Assembly (NCBI GenBank): GCA_017562135.1
Contig: QEYB01000376.1
Coordinates: 1 to 64,000, forward strand
DNA from: Dipylidium caninum
Lineage: Eukaryota > Platyhelminthes > Cestoda > Cyclophyllidea > Dipylidiidae
DNA length: 64,000 nucleotides
Direction: 5' to 3'
The translations under genes and the position numbers were made by a program. The notes beneath the pieces were generated by a model that had not been told where the DNA came from, made no database searches, and saw only the letters and a program-made list of their open reading frames with translations. This document shows, piece after piece, positions 1-12,252 of the stretch; positions within the stretch are counted from its first letter, which is position 1; the number at the start of each line of letters is the position of its first letter.

Positions 1-2992
1 AAAAAAGAGAAGATCCCCTGAATGCAGTCCCACTTACTGAAAGGACCTCTCCGCTCAGGTTAAGGCCTTTGCCATACCCTCCAATTCACCTGCAATTACG
101 TGATTTATAGCCAATTGTCACACAACTAATGAGTTGAGGATAGTTCACTCAAATGCGAGCGATTTCGTATCACATCCAACGTTCCAATACTCTCGCATCC
201 AGCAATTAGGTCATCATCAGAGGTAGCAGCAGTGGGAAACAAGCGTGTGAGGTGGCAGTTGGCATTCACCGCCAATTTATGCGTATGCTCCTCGGATAGA
301 GCCGAATGATCCGATGGTGCGCAGAACAAGTGAAGCATCGACACATGTTGCCCTACATCTCAGTTGGTCAGATTAGTGAGAACTGTCGCCCTGTGCTCTA
401 TGGCTACCTAACGGCACCTAACTCATGGCCTCCCTTACACGTTTGTCCATATCCCATATTATGTTCCTTCGTGAATCGTTCACTCCACCCAAAACACCGG
501 GACTCTCGCATATTGCTCTACACGAAGCTTCGTCCTGACAGGATGCGCCTAGAGAGGTGTCGACTATTTAATATCGCTTACACAGGTATCTGAACAAAGA
601 TTACGCAAAATGAAATGTACGAACATTAGACGTGCTTGACAGCCTCGAGTCCAGCTCTTAAGTCCCGTGCTGCCTGCATTTCAACGTCAACGTCTTTGCT
701 TGTGTGGCAACCTGCTTCACGTGGCACGATGCATACTCCGACATAACCGCCTATCAAGACACAATGAATACTCAAATTCGTTCATTGTCGTGACAGCATA
801 GTTATTGTGTTATCTCATTAGAGCTCGGGACTCGATGCGGAAGGCCGAATTTACTTCTGCCATTTCTCTCAACTGCAAGCCCAACTGGATGTTGAAGTCG
901 GTAATGGGGATGTGTCTGGTCCATGCGGATGAGCCGACCCTTTGCCGTAGCAGAAGTGCGTAACAAACAGAATGCAATGCTGAAGGAGCAAAAGACGCAG
1001 TGGTGGGAGAAACTTATCGAGAAAATTTAATTGGTCTATAGTGCAGGGGCAATATCCAATCGTCTACACTTCGCCAGTCTGCGCATCATTCGCAGAATCC
1101 TCTTGGTCTCCCAAGTCTCCGAGATAGGAATGCTACAAGAGTTTTGGCATACATTCATTTTACCGATAATTTATCTCACGAAGTGTAGAAAACGAAGGTG
1201 TGGATGGCAAACAATCAGGACAACGTCGGACTAACTTATCATAGTGTCTCTTCATACGCGAAATCAGTCAGCAAATTCAAATCGGAATCATACTCCGTCT
1301 TTACCACTGATTAGGTCGTTTGCTTAAATCTCGCTCGCACTCGGTGAGAAGGCGGTTGAGGCGAATGTCATGCAGTATTCAAGCTTCCTGCCTTTGCAAG
1401 CCAGCTGACTACTGACGACGGAGATCATTGCTGGGGCCGTTGGTCTCCCAACATTCGACGTGCCAACATTCACCTTGCATCTACTTTTGTCTGATGCCAT
1501 TGCTCAGAAAGTTCCCCCTTCCCATTGGCGTCCAGTCGATGAGTTTACTCTCAGAAAGACTTTGTACGTGTTTTTCCCCGCAATCTCCAACTTGCATTCG
1601 TATATGAAAAAAATTTTGTAAGGGTTGGGGCAGGTACTGCAGTTTGTTTCCACATTTACTTCGCCAGAAATTCCAAGAAAGAAAAAAATTTTTAACTTGG
1701 ACATCTTTTCAGTCGTTTTCTTTGTCAGCACTCTGTTACCCCTAGCAAGATCTGTTTGAAGGCCGGCCGCAATAATGTGAGGTGATCTCTGCTGAATGTT
1801 GGCTCCTCCCTTCGTGTGGCAGGGTATCGGTATTTTTCCACCCATAGCCACAGCAAGGGATTAATTAACATTCCGCCCTGCCCACATTGCTCCAAGTGTC
1901 ATTTTGAATAATGAGAGGAACACCTCTCAATCGCTACTGTGAATATGCGACATCTTCCGCACTCTTTGCGTGGCAAAGCAACAGCAAAATAGTACAGTGG
2001 CGGCGGGTCAAATGCCTCTACAATGCAGCAATTGAAGTGAGGCCTCGCGAGGGGGTCGGGTAGAATGGAGAGAGGCAGAGGTAGTGGAGTGGAGACGAGT
2101 GGAAGAGGAAGAGGAGAGGAGAAAGGAGGAGAAAAAGTATAATTTGATGTGACTCACTTTGCGGGTGAGGAATGGAGTTTGCCACTCGTCGCGGGAGTGA
2201 GGGGATTCCCCGCTCGTGCAGTCTCTTCATCCAGCCTAATGTTGCTATTAGAGAGAGCGAACCCCATCTCCCACATTCCTGACTCCGCCTTCTCCATCTT
2301 CTCGCTGCCACCACAACCCACAGCTTTTCACCGTCCATCTCCTTATCGTATGGAGGGCCTCGACCCGCACACGCAGCCTGAGCCACCTGAAATACAAAGT
2401 CCATTAACCGAGATGATCATGGCTTTTGTATCGCTCACGGTGAAGGCGACAGTGACGGTGAAAGATTGCCCACCTCGAGTGCAGCGCAACTTCTCATTCC
2501 GAGTAGGTGCTCCGTGCCAGTGAGCACGGTCCACAGCAAGCAGAAGACTGGAGGTTGCAAAAGCAGGCAGTGGGGCAGCAAGAAGACGTTGAAGGCGAAG
2601 AGGAAGAGGTATATATTGCGACTTGTCGAAAAGTGGAAACAGGTGAATCAACCTCAATCTGCGTTTGCAACGCCCCCTCACTCGCTGTATCCGCGCCTCG
2701 AGGGGTTTGTTAAACTCCCTCGTTAGAGGTCTACCTCAAACACATCATTCTCGCGATGTAAAGAGGATAGCAATCATTGCAAGTTTGACACGTGTCATAT
2801 CCACATCGCTCTATATCCCACGAGCGGTAGAGCTACATTTTGCGATTTAAACAAACATACAGGGGAGAATGAAGTGGTAGTAGGGAAATTCTCTACGTCC
2901 TCTCACAATGCAGCCTACAACTCGACTGATTCGCATGCGCAATTAACGCCATCCAGCCGGCATCAACGCATTACTGTCTCAATATCGTCCTT

Positions 2993-3200
2993 CGTCGCTT
3001 TCATGACGTCTACCTCCCCACTCCAATGACAAGTACGCCTCTTCAAGCTCCACACACAAGTAGAAGTGCAGCCAAATTTTATTATGATTTGCTAAAGAGC
3101 GGGTGCATTCTCTTTCATTACATGAGCATGGAATGGTAGTGATTGGCGTCTGCCAAACACTACCATACGGCTCAGCGTGTGAGTGCTCTCACAAATGTCT
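2993..3200 (-). pseudogene. Paralogue exon with shared TAG stop (copy 1)
   Basis: In the insertion-rich edge. It has the TAG variant plus extra and missing single bases ('gatttgctaaagag', one T short) that also break the frame; those indels may be sequencing error, the TAG is probably real. Confidence 0.35.
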
Positions 3201-4129
3201 TCAATCCGCGACGTTTATAGAGGGCACCCAGGAGGAGAAGACATCACTTCAGCCAGTGTAAAACCGACCGAGCACAAAGTCAATTTTGACAATGTCCACA
3301 TCATGATGGCTATGACGTTGAAATGTAGAGCGGTCACACGGTGGCCGTGTTTACAATGGGAAAAGGGGCACAATTTCAGCAGAAACGGGGAAAGTGTTGC
3401 AGTAAGCCTCTCCTTCGGTTGCTTTCTGCTTTGCCTGATGCCATTGCTCAGACCTCCTCTTTCCCACCAGTCTTCAGTCGAAAGATGTTCACTCTCAGAA
3501 CGCGTAGAGATAACTATGCATTTCTCGCTTCTATATCTGGCCTGACCTGGTGGCCGTATTTCTCCCCCTAATTTCACTTTGTATCCGTATAAAATCAAAA
3601 TTTATAAGATTCCACATTTATTTGGTGTAGAAATTTGAGAAGCCTGAGGAGTGCTTCATTCGTTCCTTCGTTCAATCTGCTCTGTCTTATTTAGGAAGAT
3701 TAATTTGAAGGTCGGCCGCATATTACATTCGTCCGCCGTTTTTGCTTTACGTGTTATTTGAATAATGGGAGAATACTGTCACTCGCAATTGGAGTATACG
3801 AGGTTGCAGCACCTCCATATGTGAGCGATCGGGCAGTCGAATTCATTGCTGCTCGAAATGGGCATGCGAATGCTGACCGCTGTTCATTTCTGTCGTGGCT
3901 TATCTACCAACAGTAAAAATTGAATAATAATATAAAAGAATATGATATGACATGAAAATATTAAAATAATATCTGATGTACGATTTGGTTTACCTAGACT
4001 CATGGCTTAGTTCCCATGTTTCTGAATCAAGTCCTAAAAAGGGCTTAGCAAAAATGGGAATTATGGTTGAAATAAGGAATTGATGGGTGCACTCACCTAC
4101 AAAGATCCCCACAGGGTCGTTTGTCCAAG

Positions 4130-4245
4130 ACCCTTTACATACGTTCAATGAAGGCGCATTGACCGAAGGGCTGGAAGAATACCAGACAGGAAAGTAGTTC
4201 ACCATCATCCTCTTCAAGCTTAGGAAAGCCTGCCCAACCGCCTGC
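4130..4245 (-). pseudogene. Diverged dienelactone hydrolase exon remnant, copy 1
   Basis: Same remnant in copy 1, inside the insertion-rich region. The shifted frame at 3,990-4,217 begins with a different reading of the same codons. Only the context of the other copies makes it recognisable. Confidence 0.4.
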
Positions 4246-4249
4246 TACA

Positions 4250-7200
4250 TAGCCGTTTCCTCCAATACAAGAGGCACACAGAGACTCCCTCCCACCCCTC
4301 GACATTGTGGCTGCAGCAGGATGCAGGCTTAGTAACAGTGGCGTGACCCGAGCAATCGCGTCGAATTCCTCCCATCTACTTGCCCTGCCGTATGATCGAA
4401 GCCCCCTGCCTCCTCGTTCAGGGCCACATGTTGCAGGGTAAGAAGACGGAGACGATTAATCGAGGCACACAATCATCGCATGAAGATATGCCGATGAGAG
4501 GAATCACCAGACTGAGAATACCATGCATTGTACAGTTGCGGACACCTCGAATTTGCGGATGATAATCGGGGGCACGCAAATCCGCGACCTCATGTCTCCC
4601 TCTGTGAAGCTGGGAGCCATGTTATGGCAAACACCTACACCTGCATGTTGTTTCACCTGTGTCACAGGTCACCGTGTCCGCGGTCACCATGTTGAGCAGG
4701 GGCACCGACCTCAAGCCTCCACGGTTAACAGACCCGACAATGGCAACGGCAACAACTCCACCATTAACACTACAGCGACTGCACGTTCAGACCATGTTGA
4801 GAGTGAGGCATGCAGTGGTGGAAGAAAGAAGATCCATGTGGCAGCGACACTTGGAAGCCGACAACGATGTTGGTACCAACTCTCCGACCCGAATCACCTC
4901 GTCATTAGCAACGGAGCTGTCTCAGGTAATGCTCCGTGGCATTATGGTGTGACAGTGTTCAACTCGAGGCCTCCCGCATTGATGAGGGCATACATTACTC
5001 AGAACACAATTATTTGGTGTCAGATATGTACTGCCAAATCATGTTGACAAACGCGATCAAACAATACGTGTTTATACGTTTTGGTGTACCGAGACGCACA
5101 GGTTAATTTCTCTGGCAGTGGGGGAAAGCTAATGAGGGCTGATGCAATAGGAAATGTAGAGGCAAAAATAAGCACAGTTCACCGAGCTCTCGTGCTCTAC
5201 TTCTCAGTTATACCTGCCTCGTCTCATCAGCTCGAAGTCACTAGAAGGACACGTTCTATTAATGAAAGAAATGGCAACAGGAGGCATGGCGAATGCCCAC
5301 ACATATACGCACCTGATGCGACAAAAGCAGTGCTGGAGGTGGAGGTGAGAGACTATACAATTTGGGGCGAAAGGACATGGCGCGTCGAGACGGGAAGGGG
5401 AGCCTGGGGAAGAGGAGGCGCTATCTCTCATGATGGCTTGGAGAGGAGAGGAGAGAATTGGCCAGCCACTCGACGGGTTGCTCGAAGACCTTTGTGAAGG
5501 GGTATGATCAAGTCATACATTGAGAGAGGGAATTTGGACCAACACGCGTATTTGGCGCGTCAGTTATTTGCATCCAAAAATAATAATAATAACAATAGCA
5601 ATAATGATAATCAATGATATCTGATCCCGCATAAAGCGACCAACATACTCTGCTCAATCTTTTCTCGCTTGACAAATTGTTGACGCAAGAGACGCGGCAA
5701 GGCGAGGACATGCCAAGCAAACACCCCTCTTCATGCACCTTTCTTCCAGAGCACACGCGATTCAGAAGTCTTCTTCCATATTCACCCTTACTATGGGAGG
5801 AGTGTAGGGGCTGGTAGAGGCAATCGCTGCCACTTCTCTCTCCTCGATTACACACGCACCCTGTGGATGTGGACTATTACTATGGGATGAGGAGGCGCCG
5901 ACGTGCACGCACTCAGGCACGCACAACCACACACACGTCGGTGACGGTACTGGCTGAGCTCAAATTCAATCGCCTCCTTCATCCTAGCTCATCTACTCCT
6001 CTCACTCATCGCTGACACATCCACTTTCAGTCGCCCAAACGAACACACCTCGCTCTCTCACACACATTCGCCAAACACCTCGAGGAAGTCATGTGGGAAG
6101 AATAAGAGACAAGATGAGGCGATAGCCCAAGAGTGAAGCCACTCATGTCGAGCAAGGTGGATAATCGCTCGACGAGGACAACGCCAACGCCAACGAGGAG
6201 ATAATGGGGTGAGTAGGGAGAAAGCGGGCTGAGGCAGGCTGATGGAGGGTGTACCATTACGGCCAACCATAAACCATGAATGTATGCACAAACACTCGAA
6301 AACGCAAGCAAATGACATACCCGCTCTGCGAAGACATCCCTCCCTCGTCCTCTTCCAAGCCATCCACGCTGCTCACTGTTATATAGGCACGAAGAACACT
6401 TGACTCAAGGTCGCACACCTTGTGCTTTCATGCCTTCAAACACTAGCGAGAGCAGAGATGTCGCTACTGGTGCACTTCTCCTTGTCTGACTGGTAGGCGT
6501 CTGCAATCCCTCTCAATTTGAGTGATTTTAATCGCCAAGGCGTTGGTCATGACTGCAATTGTGCCGTGTGTCAATCGGAGTCGGTGTGACAGTGGATCGC
6601 TTGGCTCTCTGTGATGCTCGCTGGACAGCGGTGGACAGTGCTACCTCCAAGAGTATCACTCGACTCAAATGCACAACGCTGCAGTGATTATTGTGGACAG
6701 TGTGGCCACACAATCCTCAGGTATCGCCTCACATTATTGTGCACCTCCACATTAACATCCAACGCACTCCACTCTACCCTCTCCACTGTCTCGCCATCTT
6801 CGCCTCCTGCTCAAGTGCCAATCGTCTACATCGTTCCAGTGACCAGGTGGCGGAGGGGAAGAGGAGGGGAAGTAGGAGGCGCCTTGTGGTCGGCTTCCGC
6901 AGTTGGTGTCGCACCTTGACCACGGCAAGGGCAGACAGGAAATTAACGATGTTAGACGAGACAAGGGTGCTGCAGTGACTGTCAAATTGCCCCATAATTC
7001 TTTGTCTGTGAAAATGGCCCTTTGAAAGACAGGTGCAGTGCTTTGCCTTCCTTTCCCCATGCTGTTGCCATCGACCCAGATGATAGTGCTGCTGATGGCG
7101 AAGCTTGGCCCAAATTCGCTCAGACAAAGTGCTCCCGCGACCAGTGAAGACATCTTCGATAGATCCTGTGGACCAGACGAAATCGTCTTTACTCTTGTCC

Positions 7201-8940
7201 AACCTGATCACGATGGTTCTCATTTTCAGTATGATCCGCATGCTAGCCTTCGCGACAACGCGGCCTCACTGGACTGGACCTGAAGCGTGACAGAACCGAG
7301 ATTGCAGTTGCCAGTGAACTTACGCATGTGGAGTTGGAAGGGAAGGAGGGGCACAAGTATTCAATGAACTCTTCCACCTTCCTTACGGCACCTCCCCGTC
7401 TCGATAGACTGATCGCTCGACCACACCACTCTCCGCCCCAACCCCTCCCCTTCCCCCGATGCTTTCATGCTGGCAAACAGACGACTGAGCGGTGTCGAGG
7501 CCCGCGGACCACACAGTCATGCTTGACGCTTTTGGCGGAAATGGCCTTTCTTGGCGTCAACCAGTCTCCTTCTGACTGCTCGATTCACTCGCTGCTTCGC
7601 AATCCCCCTAATCTAATCTCCGTTCGACCAGCGCTCGTATATGCAACCACTGGCAGCCTCCATTCATGAAACTGAGTGGCAGTCACTGGCCAGACCGCCT
7701 TCTCAAACACTAGTCTACTCCGAGGAAAAGTCGCCTTTGCCACACTAGTAGGCAGGAACTCCGCATCCTATCCCTGCGACGTCTATCTTCACGGCCAACA
7801 TAGCAACCCCTTACGGCAACAGTGACTGGCTCGCACACCACTAACCGACCACTCGACATGCCACATGGTGCGTACGAAGCAGCTGAGTGCAGTCAGGCAT
7901 GTGGATGCTCGTTCCACAGTCGGGTGCATTGCCTCAGGACTCATTTGCTATCACGGAAATGGCTTCACGGTGAAGCATTGACCAGCATGCTGTGAGGCGA
8001 AGTGTTCGCTCGCGAGCCTCTTCGTGCCCGAGCAGCATGCCTGACAGAGGTTGGTTGGAGGCACAGGAGGAGAGACAGTCGTGAGCAGTGTGGACGGGAC
8101 ATGTCGCGCCATCAGAGAAAACGACTGGCAGAATATTGAATCGGCTGGATCGTGCTTCTCAACTGCCAATTCTCACTTCCCATCACGTCTGCCTCCTCCT
8201 CCCCATCTGTCGGGGCGTCCTGTCCAGGCGATCGGTGGGGTAGGAGGAGGAGGAGGAGGAGGAGGAGAGAAGACTTATTGACTCAGAGCCATGTGAACTC
8301 CATCGTGGAGCAATACGAGACGCGCAAACTCCACGACTTTGTTGCCTTAACGTCTCGACGTCGATTCCTTTGTCCCCACCAGTCAAACCCGCCGCCTCTG
8401 TGGTCCACATTCACCCCGCCATACACGTCGCAGCCTCGGCCTCACACTCACCAAGGTGACCCTAAGCTGCCACATCGTAGTCATCTTCTATTTGTCCAAT
8501 CGCCCTGTGTCGCATCACCTTGACTCACGAAGTAGTCAAGAAGCGGCAGGAGGACGCTCATTCACAACGCTATCTGCTCCATTTTATTTATGTGCTGGCC
8601 TCCACACAACAAGTCATGCTGGTTCTTCTTCGCATCGCATGCCTCGTTCGCCGTCTTCTATCAAGCCTCTCTTGAGGCTGACTTCTATGCCCTACGTATC
8701 GTGTAGACTTGATAGTCGAAACTCTCGATAGGTGGCACTGCTCTATCTCTCACCTACGTTTCCACCTGCGTGTCAACCTGGTCATCGTGTGGATTATGTG
8801 TTAATCATGACTACCGCAAGCACGCATTGTTGACAAAGTATGGACCGATGTTATGACCGTCTTCTCGTGTCCCCAATGAGTGTTGGTCAAATTCTGTGAC
8901 AAGGAGAGAGTGCGCCTGCTCTTTCCCAGCCTTAGGACGT
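4250..8940. other. D block: four copies, no assignable gene
   Basis: Also present at 32,600-37,300 (+), 47,850-52,520 (inverted) and from 61,440 to the window end. The longest conserved frame is 162 codons at 49,524-50,012 (+) and 35,112-35,600 (-); in copy 1 it is split by an extra A near 7,012. The antisense strand over its first part is also open for 81 codons (35,397-35,642), so strand is undecided. A 174-codon frame at 36,362-36,886 runs through an AGG microsatellite and is probably spurious. Fragments such as 'MRADAIGNVEAKISTVHRAL' (33,486-33,668) look protein-like, but I recognise none. Confidence 0.35.
8242..8268 (+). repeat. (AGG)n microsatellite
   Basis: Pure GGA/AGG repeat in the D block. 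Allele lengths differ between copies: 36,602-36,632 has an interruption, and the inverted copy at 48,485-48,527 is longer. Confidence 0.9.
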
Positions 8941-9101
8941 ATGCATTGGACTGATTAGTAAACACATCGGCGAAACGTCAGGTGCTATTAGTGTCGAAGC
9001 CAAAGGTGTCATGCACAAGGACGATGCCCATATTCGCGGCACTCACACCAGCAGTAGAGGCAAAGTGTGCGCCAGTTTCATTGGTCAACTCGAGTCTATT
9101 T
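8941..9101 (-). pseudogene. Dienelactone hydrolase relic, truncated copy 1
   Basis: Carries the first exon ('GIVLVHDTFGFDTNST'), the shared TGA stop and only the start of the second exon ('RFADVFTNQSNAYVL'). Homology then ends at about 8,941, where unrelated D-block sequence follows. The lost part includes the PDFF motif and the whole catalytic third exon, so this fragment cannot be functional. Confidence 0.7.
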
Positions 9102-9363
9102 CCGCGGCAACGGCGAGAGGCGGGAGGCACTGGAAGGAGTCGCGGGTGGAGGGATTTGTTGAAAGGAGAAGCAGATTTGGGTTGGACGATTTTCGTCTTG
9201 CAAATGAACGAGGCCGAGGTGAATAATGGCAATGGAGAAAATGGGGCGAATTTCGAAGAGCAACGTGCAATAAGAAGAAGTTGCAATATTTCCTAGCCGT
9301 ATGGTCGTTTGAGGATTTATGGCATCAAATCATAGGATAAATGCTGAAGAAAATGTATTATTA

Positions 9364-9754
9364 TTATTGCCACTCCAATGTCATGTACTCCTGTTTCAGC
9401 TCTATACGTATGTAAAATTGCATCAATATTTTATTTTGATTTTGCTCAATGGCGGATGCATTCTCATTCATTACATGAGCATGCAATGGTAGCAATTGAC
9501 GTCTGCCAAAGTATGGACCGATTTTATGACCGCCTCTCGTGTCCCTAATGAGCCTGCAATCCATGAGTGTTCGTCACGCTTCAATTTTTTTCTTTGGGTA
9601 TTCCCTGCTTCCACATTCCTTCATGCACCACAAAGTTGTGCTGATTTGTAACTTCGACTGTGTGCTGAAAGCGTTTCGAATGCCGCCTAGAGGCGTATTT
9701 TACCGGTTTGTCTCTCGTCAATTCTCTACATCTTGCACACTATTTTTCTTTTGA
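9364..9754 (-). pseudogene. Broken copy of the 118-codon frame (copy 1)
   Basis: Same sequence as 28,541-28,897 in reverse, but 'EGW' has become 'EA' followed by TGA, and a run of A before it carries an extra base. The C-terminal half ('FGRRQLLPLHAHVMNEN...YMTLEW') is still open for 66 codons. The opposite-strand frame 9,539-9,754 is a shadow. Confidence 0.5.
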
Positions 9755-10269
9755 CTTATTAAAGTATGTTGCTCATGAAGCTTTTCGCTAACCGGTTGTG
9801 AATTACCATCCTGTGGGTTTTGTTGCAAGGAAGCAAAGGTGAACTGAGTCGGACAATTTTGTGCATCTCATGAAAAGAACAGCATTTAACCTCACTCGTC
9901 CGCCGTGCGGTTAGTCAACTCTACCCTCACTCTAGCGGGATAAATTAGAGGTGCGTCGTGAAGCAGGTCATATCGGCCCAGCCTATTGAGACGATGAGAC
10001 TACCGCTGCAATCATCTCCCCTCCCTCATCTCTGCAAAACCGAAAGCCATTGTAGCATATTGGACCAGTGGCTGGCAGTGGAAGGAAATAGTTTTGACCA
10101 TAGCGGGAATGTGTGTCGGAGTACGCTCAATGCGTATCATTTGTAGTCCTTAACGGAGTCTTATTGTGGATACGTGGTATAGCCAAAGGGAGGTGTCACT
10201 CACGACATAGAGATGGCAAGAGTCTAATCATAGAAGTGCGCAGTGTTTACTCCATCACTATGGCTCTAT

Positions 10270-10287
10270 CGCCGACGTGAGCCGGCG
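10270..10287 (+). other. Short hairpin at the inner arm boundary
   Basis: CGCCG...CGGCG, a 5-bp stem with an 8-base loop, lies about 15 bp from the place where inverted arms meet the spacer. Copies occur at each of the four arm/spacer boundaries (near 10,270, 18,145, 38,632 and 46,493). It could be chance; it is noted because it marks the boundary. Confidence 0.4.
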
Positions 10288-10888
10288 AAGCTATCCACCC
10301 GGCGGATAAAGTGGCCTGTCGACCAGTGCTCTCAGCGACTCGACGATACAAGTCAATAGGTAATAGGAGGCTCCGAGAAAATGTCGTAATCGCTGAGGGT
10401 GGCATAGTGAGAACTGAAGAAGGAAGAATTCGCCAGAAAGAAATCTCGAAATGCCAGTTCTCGCGGTCAACGCTTCATTCGCACAACTCGCCGCCTTCAT
10501 GAGACTCCGCCACGTTCGACACAACCGCCTCCAGACGCCATCAATGTGGCGACGGCCACGTAGTAGACGAGGCTCGTTGTGCGGCTTGGACGAAGAGCAG
10601 AAGGCGGGGCGAATGGCGAGAAAACCCATGCTTTGCACTGCATTGCATTTCAGCGCGACAATAAAGTTCGTGAAAGCGGTTAGGAGTGTTTAACTGGTGT
10701 GATGTTGCACTCGATGTCACCAACCTCCTTATTTGCAGAAATTCGTTGTTCTTTGCCCTTCTCTTCTAACGCGAGTGGTGGGTTTGTTGAGTGTGGTCGA
10801 ACAGCGCCAAGAGCCCTTGACATGACCTGGTCTGGGTGACGAAGACGCAGTTGCTCAACAGATGATGACTTCAACTGAGCTTGGCAAA

Positions 10889-10926
10889 GACGAGGCGAGA
10901 CGAGACGAGGCGAGGCGAGGCGAGAA
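10889..10926 (+). repeat. (GGCGA)n / (GACGA)n pentamer repeat
   Basis: Alternating 'cgagg', 'cgaga' pentamers, seven units, identical at 39,250-39,287. No gene overlaps it convincingly. Confidence 0.85.
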
Positions 10927-12203
10927 GGAACAGGTGAAAAAGAGGGACTGTGGAGAGTCTGCCCTCAGAACAGTGCCTCCTTCACAGAAATCGCCATATG
11001 CGACAGTAAATATAGTCGAGAAGGCCAGTGTTTAGTGCCGTCGTGATTGCCGCACAAGAGGTTGGCATTGGTCTGCTACTTTGCTGTACGGATCCCGTTG
11101 TCATCACAGTCCAGTTGCCTATTGACTGCATTGCATCGCTGTCGTGCAGCGCTGTTCCAACATCGCAGACAGCCACACTCTTTGAATGATGTGAAATGTG
11201 GATTCGTGAAAGCGGAAGGGAAGGGCAATCATGTGTCGAGTAAAATTGAGGCGGCTTTTATCAATGCGGCCGACCCCAATTGAGGCTGCATGGCGGGTGA
11301 AGAAGACTAGGCAATGGTGGGTTCGAGCCTGAGAACCAATCAGAAGGTGGAAATGTAGATGAGGTAAGTAACTAAGAAACTGCTTCACCCTCATGTTTAC
11401 AATTTAGGAAATGGCTCAAGGCTCGTCCGCTTGACAACGCACTCTCTCTAAGACCACTATGAGGGCTTGCGGGAGCCTCTTGGTCAGCTTCCACATAGCT
11501 GCACGGATAGACGCTGGGGCTGTAAACCCTTCTGCTAGAAATATATCTTGACACATGGCGCTGGAAAGAGGCTGTGGAATGCAGGCGAGAGTCTCCATCG
11601 TCAGGCTTTTCGAATCCGACGGTGAGAGTAGGTAACCATTGGCGATGCTCTCATGTCAGTTCGCACAAGCCCCTGCAACCCAGTGGCAAATTGCCACCAC
11701 TACAGAGAACGCAGGCCTCTCCAAGGCTCACGCGGTTCTCCCGTCCTATCAATCGTCCCGCTTGCATGGGAGAAGGATTCACCGACATCAGCTCCGCAGT
11801 TCTTACCCACCAACTGCTGTTTCGCCACCACTCCTCACTCGCGCTCACTGTGTCTGCTGGAGAACTATTCATCGGCTACACGCAGACCATGCCACCGCGT
11901 CGACGAGTGTTCAAAAGACTTCCACACATCTACTCTCGGTAACTTGATGGATGTAATTGGGAAGGTGGCTAGTTGGACACGGAAAAAATGATGTGGTGAC
12001 ATTAAAGAACGACACACGAACTGAATCATTGGCGTGAATGGAATACCTATAAATCTTCCTGCACAGACTTCCTACTCACTGAGTGCCTTGTTGGCATTAC
12101 ATGCTCGGTCACAAAATGGGAACCCGGACCATCTGAGTTCTCAAAATGGCTGATAACCTCCTGCCTCCCTCGAGTATTTCTATATCTCCCTCATCGTTGC
12201 ACT

Positions 12204-12252
12204 CATCCTCCTCCTCCTCCTCCTCTTCCTCCTCCTCCTCCTCCTCCTCTTC
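12204..12252 (+). repeat. (CCT)n microsatellite
   Basis: CCT repeat with a TTC interruption; its partner at 40,565-40,608 is shorter and pure. It produces a poly-serine run in one frame (12,146-12,334) that should not be taken as a protein. Confidence 0.9.

Larger units (their letters stand above)
1..5800. other. Insertion-rich edge of copy 1, probably unpolished sequence
   Basis: This stretch is a direct copy of 57,270-63,000 but carries many extra single bases, mostly in short homopolymers. Seen examples: 'ctgaatcaagtcc' near 4,022 against 'ctgaatcagtcc' at 32,382 and 61,216; 'tatggcaaacacc' near 4,624 against 'tatggcaacacc'; 'cgtgtttatacg' near 5,070 against 'cgtgttatacg'. The offset to copy 3 drifts from about 57,260 at the start to about 57,190 near 5,880, a net gain of roughly 70 bases. 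Beyond about 5.8 kb such differences become rare. Insertion-dominated error at a contig end is typical of uncorrected long reads. Open frames here should not be trusted. Confidence 0.7.

Noticed and set aside
8152..8523. 123- to 174-codon frames through the AGG tract (also 36,362-36,886 and 48,320-48,712)
   Set aside because: Length comes from a low-complexity run; copies differ in frame after the tract and the opposite strand is also open.
11300..11345. tRNA-like string 'gggttcgagcctg'
   Set aside because: No acceptor, D or anticodon stem could be formed around it; it is an isolated match.
12204..12252. Triplet tracts considered as CRISPR or satellite arrays
   Set aside because: They are short perfect microsatellites without spacers, in DNA with introns.
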